NCBI GenBank assembly: GCA_964437595.1
Contig: CAYTHO010000009.1
Coordinates: forward strand, 31,295-95,294
Direction of reading: 5' to 3'
From: DSYU01 sp964437595
Lineage (GTDB): Bacteria > Chloroflexota > Anaerolineae > Anaerolineales > Anaerolineaceae
DNA: 64,000 bases
The position numbers and the translations under genes were made by a program. The notes beneath the pieces were generated by a model. The model saw only the letters and a list, made by a program, of their open reading frames with translations. It searched no databases and was not told the DNA's origin. Positions within the stretch are counted from its first letter, which is position 1; every line of letters begins with the position of its first letter. Below are positions 46,695 to 56,126 of the stretch, in pieces.

Positions 46695-46744
46695 AGACCT
46701 CAAAGGTTTGTATAGTTGCGCGGCAACCGCGATCTTTGAGGTCT
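46695..46744. repeat. Copy 3 of the GACCTCAAAGGT palindrome
   Basis: Outer arms at 46695-46707 and 46732-46744 (11 Watson-Crick pairs plus a wobble and one more) enclose an inner hairpin GTTGC-gcg-GCAAC (46715-46727). It is upstream of both the ABC exporter gene and the VOC gene, which are divergent here, so it does not sit at a gene end like the other two copies. Confidence 0.7.
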
Positions 46745-46819
46745 TAAATCAGTACGTATCAATCCGCGCAAATATTCATATATAATCCTATATATCTCAC
46801 CCCATTCCGCGAGGACAGC

Positions 46820-47233
46820 ATGATCGAAACCAAGTTCGGGCATATCCAGTTCAACGTTGCGCAGTGCAACCTGCCGTTCTATAAAGACCTGTTTGCTTTT
46901 CTTGGCTGGGGCGTCCTGGAAGACGACCCTGTGATGCTGGGCGTCGGCAGCACCGTCTTCAACAGTCTGTGGTTCTTCGGCAGTATCAAAGACCGCGCCA
47001 ACGATTATGATGGCCCCGGCATGAACCACCTGGCTCTGCAAGCCCCAACCCAGTCCGCCGTCGACCAGGCGGTCGAATACCTGCGCGAGCATAACATCCC
47101 GCCTCTCTTTGAAACCCCGCGCCACCGCCCCGAATTCGCTATGGATGAAAACCACACCTACTACCAGGTCATGTTCGAATCCCCAGACCGCATTCTCTTT
47201 GAGGTGGTCTATATGGGGCCCAAGGAAAAGTAA
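46820..47233 (+). CDS. VOC (glyoxalase/dioxygenase) family protein
   Basis: 137 residues with two VOC modules. Candidate metal ligands are His in KFGHIQFNV at the N-terminus, His in GMNHLALQA near residue 73, and Glu in ILFEVVYMG near 130. The third position of the fourth ligand is not clear. Members include glyoxalases, resistance proteins and dioxygenases, so no substrate can be given. GAGGA precedes the ATG by 5 nt, and a TATAAT box lies at 46781-46786 without a clear -35. Confidence 0.8.
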   Translation: MIETKFGHIQFNVAQCNLPFYKDLFAFLGWGVLEDDPVMLGVGSTVFNSLWFFGSIKDRANDYDGPGMNHLALQAPTQSAVDQAVEYLREHNIPPLFETPRHRPEFAMDENHTYYQVMFESPDRILFEVVYMGPKEK

Positions 47234-47307
47234 GTCGGGCATTCTCCCGTGCCGCTCGTAGTGGGTCGGGGGCCTTCCCCGATGCTCGCGCCAGCGAGAG
47301 ACAATCC

Positions 47308-48090
47308 CTATCTCGCGAAGTACCCATCCACTACCGCCGCGATCTCGTCCCAAAAATGTTCATTTTTCACCCCAAACGCTGCCGCTACCTTTGCTTTCAG
47401 CGCCTTATGTCCCATGCGCTCCGCCAGCAGTGAGTGCAGCAGGTCCGGGTGGTTCTCATCGAGATATCGCGCCAGCCAGTAGCCCCGCGCGTATAGATCC
47501 ACCAGCGCCTGGCGCTTCTCTCGCATAGGTTTGTGAGCAGGGGGGCGGGTCAGCCGCTCGCGCGTATCTTCCCGCACAATGCGCTGCTCCAGGTAATATT
47601 CCATCGCCAGCATCGCCAGCCCTTCGTTCAGCCAGAAGGGCAGCCGCAGGTGCGCAGTGAAGGCGTGCGTCAGTTCGTGGCAGGTGATCGCCTGAACCTT
47701 CTCCCCTGCAGACAGACCGGGTGCATAAATCTGCTCGCCCAGGCTGGCGTCCCCCGCCCGGATCAACCGCTCCGGCTTGATCCCCACCACCCGCCGATTC
47801 CCGAAAGATAGCGACCAGCCGCCCGAAAAAGCCCACACCTCGCTGGCCCGCCAGGTGATCATCGGCAGCACCAGCGCCAGGTACGCCTTCCACAGCCAGG
47901 GCGCGGCATGGAACAGGAAGGGCAGCCAGGCCGTCATCACATACACCCGGCAGTCGGCGGGCGGGTACAGGTCCCAGCGCTCCGCAAGCAGCCCGGCGCT
48001 TTTCTCCATCGCCGCGCCGATCACCCGCGCCGCCTCGCGCTCTTCTTGTGCATAGACCAGCCGCATACCTGCCGTAGTTTCAGCTTGCAT
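47308..48090 (-). CDS. Zinc metallopeptidase-like protein (HExxH, peptidase MA type)
   Basis: 260 residues. The zinc motif HELTHAF near residue 137 is followed by a downstream Glu in FWLNEGLAML, the gluzincin arrangement seen in peptidase MA-like proteins. One hydrophobic patch (about 55-75) is present but there is no signal peptide. The substrate is unknown. GGGAG precedes the ATG by 5 nt. It is the last of three closely spaced minus-strand genes (GH43-like, NUDIX, peptidase). Confidence 0.75.
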   Translation of the reverse strand: MQAETTAGMRLVYAQEEREAARVIGAAMEKSAGLLAERWDLYPPADCRVYVMTAWLPFLFHAAPWLWKAYLALVLPMITWRASEVWAFSGGWSLSFGNRRVVGIKPERLIRAGDASLGEQIYAPGLSAGEKVQAITCHELTHAFTAHLRLPFWLNEGLAMLAMEYYLEQRIVREDTRERLTRPPAHKPMREKRQALVDLYARGYWLARYLDENHPDLLHSLLAERMGHKALKAKVAAAFGVKNEHFWDEIAAVVDGYFAR

Positions 48091-48130
48091 GTTTTCTCCC
48101 TCGGATGGAACGACCCACCGCGCGTCCTCT

Positions 48131-48667
48131 CTACACCTCGCGTTCTTCTTCCACCCGGTCCGGCTGGAACCAATCCATATAAAACTGTTCCGGCGTCTTC
48201 CCGGATTGGTCGCGCAGCACGTACAGCTCCTCGCGAGGGATGCGTTTCCCTTTTATTCCACCGGCGGGTGACTGCGCTACTGCCGCCCCGTTTACGCCTC
48301 GCAGCGCGTCTTCAATCCGCCGTCGGTGGCCAAATCCCAGCTCGGCGGGCAGCTCCGCTGGATCGAAATAGCGCACCTCCAGCGTCTCGCCCGGCTGCGG
48401 AGTTAACGCGCCGCCCGTCGGTCGCGCCGCGAACACCACCGCGTGCCCGGTGGGGGTGTCCGCAGGGCGTGAATAAACCCCGACCAGCCGGGTCAGCGCC
48501 ACCTCCAGCCCGGTTTCTTCGCGCGTCTCCCGCTGGGCGGCTTTCGCCACCGTTTCGCCATCCTCCACGCCTCCGCTGGACAGGCACCAGATATGGAAAT
48601 CATCTCGCTTCGTCAAAAGAATCTTATTGTCGTGGATCACCACTACGCAGACCGTGAGAAATGGCAT
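48131..48667 (-). CDS. NUDIX hydrolase
   Basis: 178 residues. The Nudix box is complete (Gx5Ex7REUXEExGU, around residues 31-53, including RETREETGLEV). The substrate, a nucleoside diphosphate linked to another moiety, is not predictable. The start is set at 48667: GGAG lies 8 nt upstream and the family fold begins right there, while upstream in-frame codons run into the preceding gene and look non-coding. The C-terminal 60 residues, with IPREELYVLRD, go beyond the basic fold. Confidence 0.85.
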   Translation of the reverse strand: MPFLTVCVVVIHDNKILLTKRDDFHIWCLSSGGVEDGETVAKAAQRETREETGLEVALTRLVGVYSRPADTPTGHAVVFAARPTGGALTPQPGETLEVRYFDPAELPAELGFGHRRRIEDALRGVNGAAVAQSPAGGIKGKRIPREELYVLRDQSGKTPEQFYMDWFQPDRVEEEREV

Positions 48668-48716
48668 AAGTTTGCTCCGCACGCCAAACTTCTTTCTGGC
48701 AGGCTGTGCATTCTCT

Positions 48717-49712
48717 CTATCCGATGCTCTGCGGCGGCTGACGCGCATCATCAGGTGCCCGGATGATATATGGCCGGTTGTCACGCCAGCCGATCTCCAG
48801 CCGTGAGAGATACCAGGTCTTTCCGCCGTCATTGTTGCCCTGGAAAAACAGATAATCGCGCTGGTCCGGCGCGCGGAAGAAAAATGGATGGCCGGACTCG
48901 CTGGCATTCCACTCGCCCGGCGCGCCGTTCGCCAGGAAAGGCTGCTCCGAGAGGCGCGTCCAGTTCATCCCATCCAGGCTGGTTGCCACCCCAATTTGCT
49001 GGGGACTGTTATTGTAGGCGCCCCCATAAAACAAAAACAGTCGCTCCCCATGCCGGGCCAGGGCAGGCGCTTCGATACACTCCATTTCCCAGGGCAGCTC
49101 CGGTTTGAGGATAGGCGCCGTGCATTGCTGCGTCCAGGCCGCCCGGCCAAAACCTGAATTGAGCGCAGCCGAAGCCGTGCCGAGCATCTGAATTCTCATC
49201 CCCGGATCGCGGGTGGCAAAGTATAACCACAAGTGATCCCCATGCACGATCACATCCGCGTCGATGGCCCGCCCGCAGGTCCATTCTCCCGTGGGTGAAA
49301 AGATCGGGTTGCTGGGGTCGCGTCGGAATGTCACCCCATCGCTGGAAACGGCATGACAGATCGCATCATGCCGGCCGTTGCCGTATGTCTGGTAAAAAAG
49401 ATGGATTTGCCCATCCAGCACGATGGCTCCCGGCGCGCACAGGCCGTTTTTTTCATAGTCCGCCGCGGGGAGAATCTCGCCAACTACATGCCATGCATCG
49501 AGGTCATGGCTGGTTGCAATCCCAATCGCCCAGCCATCGCCCGTGCGCGCGGATCGCCCCATTTCGTCGATTTTATTCGAGCCATTAAACTGCGACAAAC
49601 CCACAGTATCGAACGGCGGCTTGGAATAATATAGCCAGTACTGGCCCTGGAACCAGACCACTGCCGGATCTTTGGAAAACGGTCGACCGCGTGTTGTATC
49701 CGCAAAATACAT
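48717..49712 (-). CDS. Beta-propeller glycosidase-like protein (GH43-like)
   Basis: 331 residues. Repeated blades with WxxYxS, LFYQTYGNG and LFLFYGGAYN segments suggest a five-bladed propeller of the GH43/GH32-type clan. KDPAVVW near residue 13 fits the catalytic-base Asp position and ECIEAPAL near 212 could carry the acid Glu. No signal peptide is seen. Substrate is unknown; arabino- or xylo-type glycosides are typical of the clan. The start at 49712 has AAGGA 7 nt upstream. First gene of a three-gene operon with the NUDIX and peptidase genes. Confidence 0.65.
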   Translation of the reverse strand: MYFADTTRGRPFSKDPAVVWFQGQYWLYYSKPPFDTVGLSQFNGSNKIDEMGRSARTGDGWAIGIATSHDLDAWHVVGEILPAADYEKNGLCAPGAIVLDGQIHLFYQTYGNGRHDAICHAVSSDGVTFRRDPSNPIFSPTGEWTCGRAIDADVIVHGDHLWLYFATRDPGMRIQMLGTASAALNSGFGRAAWTQQCTAPILKPELPWEMECIEAPALARHGERLFLFYGGAYNNSPQQIGVATSLDGMNWTRLSEQPFLANGAPGEWNASESGHPFFFRAPDQRDYLFFQGNNDGGKTWYLSRLEIGWRDNRPYIIRAPDDARQPPQSIG

Positions 49713-49882
49713 GTTGGAATCCTTTCTACATTTCATTCTACAATACCTTTGCCAAAATACCATCTCGTATTCATCCGGGTTCATTCGCGGTTTAAAATCT
49801 CTTCCTTCTCATCCTATTTTCCTAATCGAATAAATTCCCCATTAAATACCCCCATCCTTTCCTAATTGCAAACCAGCGGCTA

Positions 49883-49911
49883 TTGGTAATATCCCAGCTA
49901 ACTTATATAAT
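49883..49911 (+). promoter_or_regulatory. Promoter of the chemoreceptor gene
   Basis: TTGGTA (49883-49888), a 17-nt spacer, and TATAAT (49906-49911), about 100 bases before the start codon in an AT-rich intergenic region (49713-50009) that holds nothing else I can see. Confidence 0.6.
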
Positions 49912-50009
49912 TTCAGTTGTACGTTGCAAAAAAGTTATATTTGGAATCGATTGATTGGATGTCTTTCATTCTTAATAATTTACTTGATCAATCGCAGGAT
50001 AGATAAAGA

Positions 50010-52337
50010 ATGTTCAATAACCTAAAAATTGGCACCCGGCTGCTTCTAATTACCGTCCTGTGCGCCGTAGTCCCTATTTTCATAGTAGCCCTGGTGGTTG
50101 GTGTTTTCATCAACCAGGCTATCACTCGCCTGGAAGAGAACGTCCAGAATACCCGCGTGCAGATATCCGGCGATATCATCGGTGAAACCCTGGCTGATTC
50201 CGCTTCCGTTACTGCCCAGCAAATCGACACCTATATGTCCAATAAAATACGGCAGGTGACGGGATGGGCTGCCAACCCCATCATCCGCCAGGCAGCCCGT
50301 GAAGCTTCTGCCCGTGCCGTTAGGGATGACCTGCCTTCTCTTGAAATTGACGCGCTCGAATCCCACATGGCCGGCACCCGCGCCTTGTTAGGCGATCCGC
50401 TGGTTTTCAATTATTTGAAAGAACTTAAGCGGCTTGACCCGGATTTCACTGAGATTTTCTTTACCGAAGAACATGGTTTTATCGCCGCTTATAGTGAAAT
50501 GCCCTCTGATTTCTACCAAAAGGATGAAACCTGGTGGACGGAAGCCACCCTTAATGGCTTTTATATCAGCCCGGTTGTCTACGATGACTCGGCCAAAACA
50601 TTTGCCGTGGAGTTCGCCGTGCTGATTATTGATGAATCCGGCAGGTCAATTGGCGTGCTAAAATCCATTATGAATATCAGTGCCGTGCAGGAATTGACTA
50701 CCGAAGCGGCCAATCGCTTTGATGAGAGCTGGGTGCGCGTGGTTACGCAGGATGGCTTTCTGGTTGCCGATACCGGTATTAGCCACGATCCTGCGATAAT
50801 GATGCAGGAGAGCAGTAATTTGCTCAAAACAGGGGATGCCACCTTCCAACAGATCATGTCTAGCAAGCAGTCCACAGGTTATTTGCTCGGGCAGATGAAA
50901 ACCGGCGGCGTCGAAGTCATTAGCGCATTTGCCAAAACTGCCGCAGGTGAGCATTATTCGGTGAGTGGGTTTGAAGGCTTTGATTGGCACGTTATCATCG
51001 AACAGCCCAGCAAAGTAGCCCTTTCGCCGCTCGAAGTGATGGATGAGGAAATTACTGCTCTTCGTAACACCCGTCAATCCATCATCGTGCTTTTCCTCAT
51101 CATGTCGTTGATCAGCGCGCTGGCGGCAACTGGCTTTGCTTTCCTGGTGACGCGCGGCATCACCACCCCTATCAGCGACCTGGCGGAAATTGGCAAGCGC
51201 TTTAGCGGTGGCGACATGGATGTCTCGGTTGAAGTGCGTCATAACCATGAGATCGGCGTGCTCGAGAATACCTTCCAGCAGATGGTTGTCAGGCTGCGTG
51301 CAATGCTGATGAGTGAGCGTAACCAGCGCGAGTATATGAGCCGTGTTGTCCAACGCTATGTACAGTTTATGCGCGGTGTGAGCAGTGGCAACCTAAGGGA
51401 CCGTCTGGAGGTGGATATAGATCAGCGGCCAGAAGATGACCCCCTGGTGCAGCTTGGCCTGGACCTGAATATGGTTACCGAGAGCCTGCACGATATGATC
51501 CTCCAAGTGCAGGAGACCGCCAATCAGTTAGCCTCGGCCTCAACGGAGATCCTTTCCGCTACTACCCAGCAGGCCAGCGGCGCCAGCGAGCAGTCCGCGG
51601 CCATTTCGCAGACTACCACCACCGTTGACGAGGTGAAGACCATCGCCGAGATTTCCGCTATGCGCGCCCAGGAAGTGGCAAATACTGCCAAAGAAACCGT
51701 CCAGACTTCCAAGGATGGACGCGGCTCGGTAGAAGCCACCATCGAAAGCATGGCCCAGATCAAGGAGCAGGTGGAGCGCATCGCCGAGAACATCCTGGCC
51801 CTGTCCGAGCAGATGCAGCAAGTCGGCGAGATCACCACCACCGTCAACAGCATCGCGTCGCAGTCCAACATGCTGGCCTTGAACGCCTCTGTGGAAGCCG
51901 CCCGCGCCGGGGAACAGGGCCGCGGCTTTGCCGTGGTCGCCGCCGAAGTGCGTAGCCTGGCTGAACAATCGCAGCAGGCCACTGCTCAAATAAGGGCCAT
52001 CCTGCAGGATATTCAGAAAGCCACCAACACCACTGTCATGGCTACCGAAGAGGGCGCCAAGAGCGTGGAAAATGGCGTGCGGCTTGTGGAACAATCTCGT
52101 GATGCTATCGAGCGCCTGTCGGATGTGATCGACCAGGCCGCGCAAAACGCCTCGCAGATGGTCGCCGCCGGGCAGCAGCAGACCGCCGGCATTGAGCAGG
52201 TAGCACTGGCCATGAACAATATTAACCAGGCCACCATGCAGAATCTGTCCAGCACGCGCCAGTCGGAGAAAGCTGCTCACGACCTGCATCAGCTTGCCAC
52301 CTTCCTCAACGAAATCGTTGCCCGCTATCGGGTATAA
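50010..52337 (+). CDS. Methyl-accepting chemotaxis protein with dCache sensor
   Basis: 775 residues. A first transmembrane helix (about 10-35), an extracellular double-Cache-like sensor (about 45-350, with the DETWWTEA segment), and a second helix (about 360-385) lead to HAMP (TRGITTPISDLAEIGKRFSG) and a coiled-coil signalling domain. The hairpin tip NMLALNASVEAARAGEQGRG is canonical and contacts CheA/CheW. No CheBR-binding pentapeptide is seen at the C-terminus. Tandem helical segments between HAMP and the signal domain suggest a second HAMP-like unit (RDRLEVDIDQ). The ligand is unknown. It is an isolated gene with no che genes nearby. Confidence 0.92.
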   Translation: MFNNLKIGTRLLLITVLCAVVPIFIVALVVGVFINQAITRLEENVQNTRVQISGDIIGETLADSASVTAQQIDTYMSNKIRQVTGWAANPIIRQAAREASARAVRDDLPSLEIDALESHMAGTRALLGDPLVFNYLKELKRLDPDFTEIFFTEEHGFIAAYSEMPSDFYQKDETWWTEATLNGFYISPVVYDDSAKTFAVEFAVLIIDESGRSIGVLKSIMNISAVQELTTEAANRFDESWVRVVTQDGFLVADTGISHDPAIMMQESSNLLKTGDATFQQIMSSKQSTGYLLGQMKTGGVEVISAFAKTAAGEHYSVSGFEGFDWHVIIEQPSKVALSPLEVMDEEITALRNTRQSIIVLFLIMSLISALAATGFAFLVTRGITTPISDLAEIGKRFSGGDMDVSVEVRHNHEIGVLENTFQQMVVRLRAMLMSERNQREYMSRVVQRYVQFMRGVSSGNLRDRLEVDIDQRPEDDPLVQLGLDLNMVTESLHDMILQVQETANQLASASTEILSATTQQASGASEQSAAISQTTTTVDEVKTIAEISAMRAQEVANTAKETVQTSKDGRGSVEATIESMAQIKEQVERIAENILALSEQMQQVGEITTTVNSIASQSNMLALNASVEAARAGEQGRGFAVVAAEVRSLAEQSQQATAQIRAILQDIQKATNTTVMATEEGAKSVENGVRLVEQSRDAIERLSDVIDQAAQNASQMVAAGQQQTAGIEQVALAMNNINQATMQNLSSTRQSEKAAHDLHQLATFLNEIVARYRV

Positions 52338-52419
52338 GCAAGGCGATTGCTCTCCACTTCCTCCGCTCCAGCAGAGGAAGCAGCTTCCCTGCCCTTGGCG
52401 CCCCAGGCCAGCCACGCGC

Positions 52420-52917
52420 TTACCGCCGCTGGCCTACCTCCTTTCTTCCTTGTGTCATAATCACGCTCCATGCCGCCAGGCAACCCGCCAGGATCGCTAT
52501 CATCCACAGATGCGGCGGACTGAACGGCCACGCGATGGGCTGGTAATCATAGCGCAGAAACTCCAAACAAGGCGTTCTAGGCAAAAGAGCAGAATGTAAA
52601 TCAAGAACAGCACGCCGTCGCGTTGTAACGCGCCGCAGCCAATCCGGCAGCCGGTCTCGTACCTCCTCCTTGTTTAGCCAGGTGAACAGGAAGAACAGCC
52701 ATTGCCGGGCAGGTGAGCGGCGTGTTGGGGTCCAGCCCAAGCGCCAGCCACATGGTGCCAGGAACTGCGGGCAGGTGGTCGCGTCTGGGCGGACCACAAG
52801 CGGCAGGGTGTCCAAGTCGCCGCCAGCGTGGAGCCTGAGGTAAGGATAGCCAACCAGTGGCATTGGATAGCCGATATTGGGTATGGTGCTGTAACCTATC
52901 GGCACGCGGTACGCCAT
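52420..52917 (-). pseudogene. Frameshifted remnant resembling the C-terminus of Lgt
   Basis: One open frame of 165 codons spans the region, but its N-terminal third shows no protein-like character. Reading with two frame changes gives a continuous sequence: WLNKEEVRDRLPDWLRR in one frame, DGVLFLIYILLFCLERLVW in the next (about 52615-52560), then LEFLRYDYQPIAWPF and PPHLWMIAILAGCLAAW in the first frame. This resembles the final part of prolipoprotein diacylglyceryl transferase (family pattern GxLFLLYLxLYxxxRFxxEFLR followed by a last helix). The N-terminal two thirds of Lgt are absent. I infer a decayed, truncated copy. Alternatively it is a small unknown membrane protein. Confidence 0.4.
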
Positions 52918-52953
52918 AAACAGATTATAAATATATAATTATAATCAAAATAG

Positions 52954-52981
52954 TTGACTTATCCCCAGGAAGATGTACAAT
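52954..52981 (+). promoter_or_regulatory. Promoter of the DUF6345 gene
   Basis: TTGACT (52954-52959), a 16-nt spacer, and TACAAT (52976-52981), 50 bases before the start codon at 53032. Confidence 0.6.
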
Positions 52982-53031
52982 CGAAGTGATTGTGCGGGTT
53001 GGTATATTGTCATAAAAAGGAGAAATCTCGT

Positions 53032-55224
53032 ATGTCTTTGAAAAGGCTTTGGTATGGTATTTCCATTTTGCTGCTCGTTCTTACCGGGGTGGGCTCTGCT
53101 GGGCCAGCTCGCGGCCAATCAGCCGTGTACCAATATGCCAACGGCGTCACCCTGGCGGCTGCTTCGGAGCTGCCAATTTTCAAGATCGCCGGCCTAAATG
53201 TCACCAGTGATGGAACGCAGGCACTTTCACGGGTTCTGGAGGGAGTATTTGACCCGAATAACATGCAGGTGCGCGAGGATGCCTATAACGGCCATCCCCG
53301 ATTCACCGGGGTCAATGAGAAAAATCACACTATCCTGGAGCAGTTCGGGGCCACCGGAGGCTTCTATGCCTACGAGCCGACCCGCGCGTTCGGCGACGGC
53401 AGCGTGGTGCCATCCCCAGAGCTTGACCCAGCCAGAGCCCAGCTTCTGGCCTGCCAGTTCTTAATGGTCAACGGGTCCGTCCTTGATCCCACTTCGGATA
53501 ACTTGCAGATCCCCGGTCTCACGCAGCAGTGCGCCCACGATTTTGCGAAAGATCCCCTATACAGGGTTTCAACGGAAACCCGTTCCGGTCAATCCACCAC
53601 CCCTGGGGCGTAGCCGACCAGCGCGCCCATCCGCATCATGGTTACGGTTCCCATTCTGGTCAACACCGGTCGCTACAGCCAGCTTCCCACCATTCCGCTG
53701 GGCGGCCCCGGCGGGCACATCTCGATGATCTTCGACGATACCACCGAAAAGCCTGCTGCTCCTGGTCCATCTCTGGATGATCACATCGTTGGCTTGCAGG
53801 CGGTTGCCATGCCGGCCCACGGGCGCACGCTTTCCTTCCTGCGCACCGCGCCTGCCGTCGACCCAACTATGGCAAAGGAGGAAGTTCGCAGCCGTGTCCA
53901 GGCAGCTTTCCCCGACGGGACCAATATCCAGATTCCAGACCCCACCCTATCTTTCTTCGTCAGCGATGCCGCCCAGCCGCAGTCGCTGCTGGAACCTGAT
54001 CTGACCTTCCCCGGTGTTTCGGTGGATGTAGGCGGCCAGACCCTGGTGCTCAGGGATATCGTTCTGCCCGCGGTTCAGTCTGGGGAAGGCGGCCTCGGCC
54101 CGACCGTGGCGATCCTTTCTCCGAACAACGGCGATGTCAATTTTCGCGGCGTCAGCGTGGAGCTAGTCGGCGAAATCAGCGATGGGCAGCCCCCGTATGC
54201 TTACGAGTGGCAGCTTGAAGATGGAACCTCACTCGGTAGCGGAAATCTGCCTGCGCCGGGCAAACTGCCGCCCGTGCAAGCCACTCTGCCCTCCCCTGAA
54301 AACAAAGGCGCCCCTGGCAGCCTCACTATCCACCTCATCGTTACCGATGATGAAGGCGTTACCCGCCAGCAGACTGTTTCGCTGGTCTCTCCCGCCTCAA
54401 CCTTCTTTCCATTATTGGCGAATGGTTCCCTCGCCAGCGGTAGCGTAGCGGATGCGCCCGCGCCTTCTCCGGATACGCCCCTGGCGATGCTTGCCACCAA
54501 CTATCGCTTTGGAGTGGAATACGGCTCGGATTATCCCCCGTACGGTCCGGGCGGGTCGGACCTGGGTGGCGTGCCCCCGGATGCAAACGGCCTCTCTTCT
54601 GGCCTGATGAGCCTGGGCTGGCCGCGCGTCTTCAACTGGTACAACTCACTGGCTTGGGAACGCGACTGGCGCGACTGCTCGTTGGGCGGTTCCGACTGCA
54701 CCTACGGCGTGGACCGCGCCGATTTCGTCTATTACGCGGGGCATGGCTCCAACGGTGGCCTGGCGGTGCCATCCAACAGTCACGATTCAAACTGGTTCGA
54801 TGGCTCCAACGCACGCTACCAGAATGCCCGTTGGATCGGTTTCTCTTCCTGCCTGACGCTGCGCGCGCAGTGGCCTACCCCCGGCTCCGAACCGATCCGC
54901 AGGTGGTTCGGCGCGTTCCAGGGTGCGCATATGCTGCTGGGCTTCAACAGCCTGATGGCCGATATCGCTTTTGGCCCGCGCCTGGTGGATAACATGCGCA
55001 TCCCATCCTTCTTCATCATCGGCGAAATCCCCTGGATGCAGCGCACCATCGCCGAAGCCTGGGTGCAGACCGCCTTCCAGATGAATGCCGGAAAACCCGC
55101 CTACATTTACGCCACCAGCGCCTCGGTAAATCCCGTTGGAAACAAACTGCCCAAGCCCGGCGACCCCCTCATGGCCCGCCCGTACCCGGTCAATTGGTAC
55201 TACTGGGTGTGGTGGAATGAGTAG
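53032..55224 (+). pseudogene. Secreted DUF6345 (caspase-like) protein interrupted by an in-frame TAG
   Basis: AGGAG lies 9 nt upstream of the ATG, and a signal peptide (LWYGISILLLVLTG, then AGPARGQ) follows. The frame is open to a TAG at 53611-53613, then continues in the same frame to 55224, 730 positions in all. The second half has no ribosome binding site before its first ATG (53638). A middle Ig-like domain (about 335-470, VAILSPNNGDVNFRGVSVEL) precedes a C-terminal DUF6345-like domain with YYAGHGSNGG and WIGFSSCLTL. The His and Cys in those motifs match a clan CD cysteine peptidase dyad. The TAG could be a nonsense mutation, a sequencing error or a suppressed codon. Confidence 0.65.
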
Positions 55225-55235
55225 ATAATGATATT

Positions 55236-55274
55236 CCGTGCGATTTCCGGTGCACTACGCCGGAAATCGCACGG
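55236..55274 (+). terminator. Terminator after the DUF6345 gene
   Basis: A 15-bp perfect stem (CCGTGCGATTTCCGG at 55236-55250 with 55260-55274) has a 9-nt loop and is followed by AGTGTTTTCCCTTT. Confidence 0.75.
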
Positions 55275-55327
55275 AGTGTTTTCCCTTTACGTTTCTTTTC
55301 TCTGGTGCCACGGCTGGTGCCGCGGCA

Positions 55328-56074
55328 TCAGCACGGCATCAGCGCGAACACACCCCAGCCCAGGTATTCCCGCGTGTAAGCGGCGTAGCGCGCGGGTTCC
55401 GAGGTCAGTTGGGCGCGAACCTCTTTCGCGAACGTATCGTCGGGATTGGCTTCCAGCCACCGGCGCATGGTGAGCCATTTGGCCGCCTCATACCGGTCCC
55501 AGCTGTCCTGGTCCGCCAGAACCATTTCAACAACATCGTAGCCCAGGGAGCCGAAAGACGCGAGTAGTTCTGGAAGCAGAAGAAAGTCGGAGATTGCGTG
55601 GGCTAAACAGCCCCTGGCAGCCTCTTCCGTTGGCGGGATCTGCCGCCAGTAGGGTTCGCCGATCAGGAGGATCCCCCCGCTGCGCAGGCTCCGCGCCAGA
55701 AGCTCGATCGTACCGGCAACTCCGCCGCCGATCCAGGTGGCGCCGATACAGGCTGCCACGCTGACCTTCTCGTCGGAGACATAGCCAGCAGCATCGCCAT
55801 GCATGAACCTGACTTGATCGGCGACGCCAAGTTCTTCCGCACGGCGTTTGGCTTGCTCGGTGAACAACGGGCTCATATCGATGCCGGTGCCTACGATGCC
55901 GTAATCGCGCGCCCAGGTGCACAGCATCTCCCCCGAACCGCTGCCGAGGTCGAGCACGCCCGCCCCCGATTCCAGGCGCAGCGCTGCGCCGAGCGTGGCG
56001 AGCTTTTCGGGTGTGAACGGATTGTGGATGCGGTGAGCACTCTCAGTGATGCTGAATATCCGTGGGATGTCCAC
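55328..56074 (-). CDS. SAM-dependent class I methyltransferase
   Basis: 248 residues. Motif I is VLDLGSGSGEML near residue 40, the acidic end of strand 2 is GIDMSP near 63, and FMHGDAAGY near 90 and GGILLIGEPYW near 133 follow the standard order. The substrate is unknown. The start is taken as a GTG at 56074 with AAGGAG 10 nt upstream; further in-frame codons upstream lack similarity. The small gene at 56127-56366 is just upstream on the same strand. Confidence 0.82.
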   Translation of the reverse strand: MDIPRIFSITESAHRIHNPFTPEKLATLGAALRLESGAGVLDLGSGSGEMLCTWARDYGIVGTGIDMSPLFTEQAKRRAEELGVADQVRFMHGDAAGYVSDEKVSVAACIGATWIGGGVAGTIELLARSLRSGGILLIGEPYWRQIPPTEEAARGCLAHAISDFLLLPELLASFGSLGYDVVEMVLADQDSWDRYEAAKWLTMRRWLEANPDDTFAKEVRAQLTSEPARYAAYTREYLGWGVFALMPC

Positions 56075-56126
56075 TGTGGAAAATCTCCTTACCGGTGTGA
56101 AATGAATACAGGAAGCAGGTGGCAAT

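Noticed and set aside
52294..52599. Plus-strand 101-codon frame at the end of the chemoreceptor gene
   Set aside because: Overlaps the chemoreceptor 3' end and the Lgt-like remnant; translation is Arg/Pro-rich with no domain character.
53638..55224. Second half of the DUF6345 protein as an independent gene
   Set aside because: No ribosome binding site or signal peptide, and the frame is continuous with the upstream half except for one TAG.
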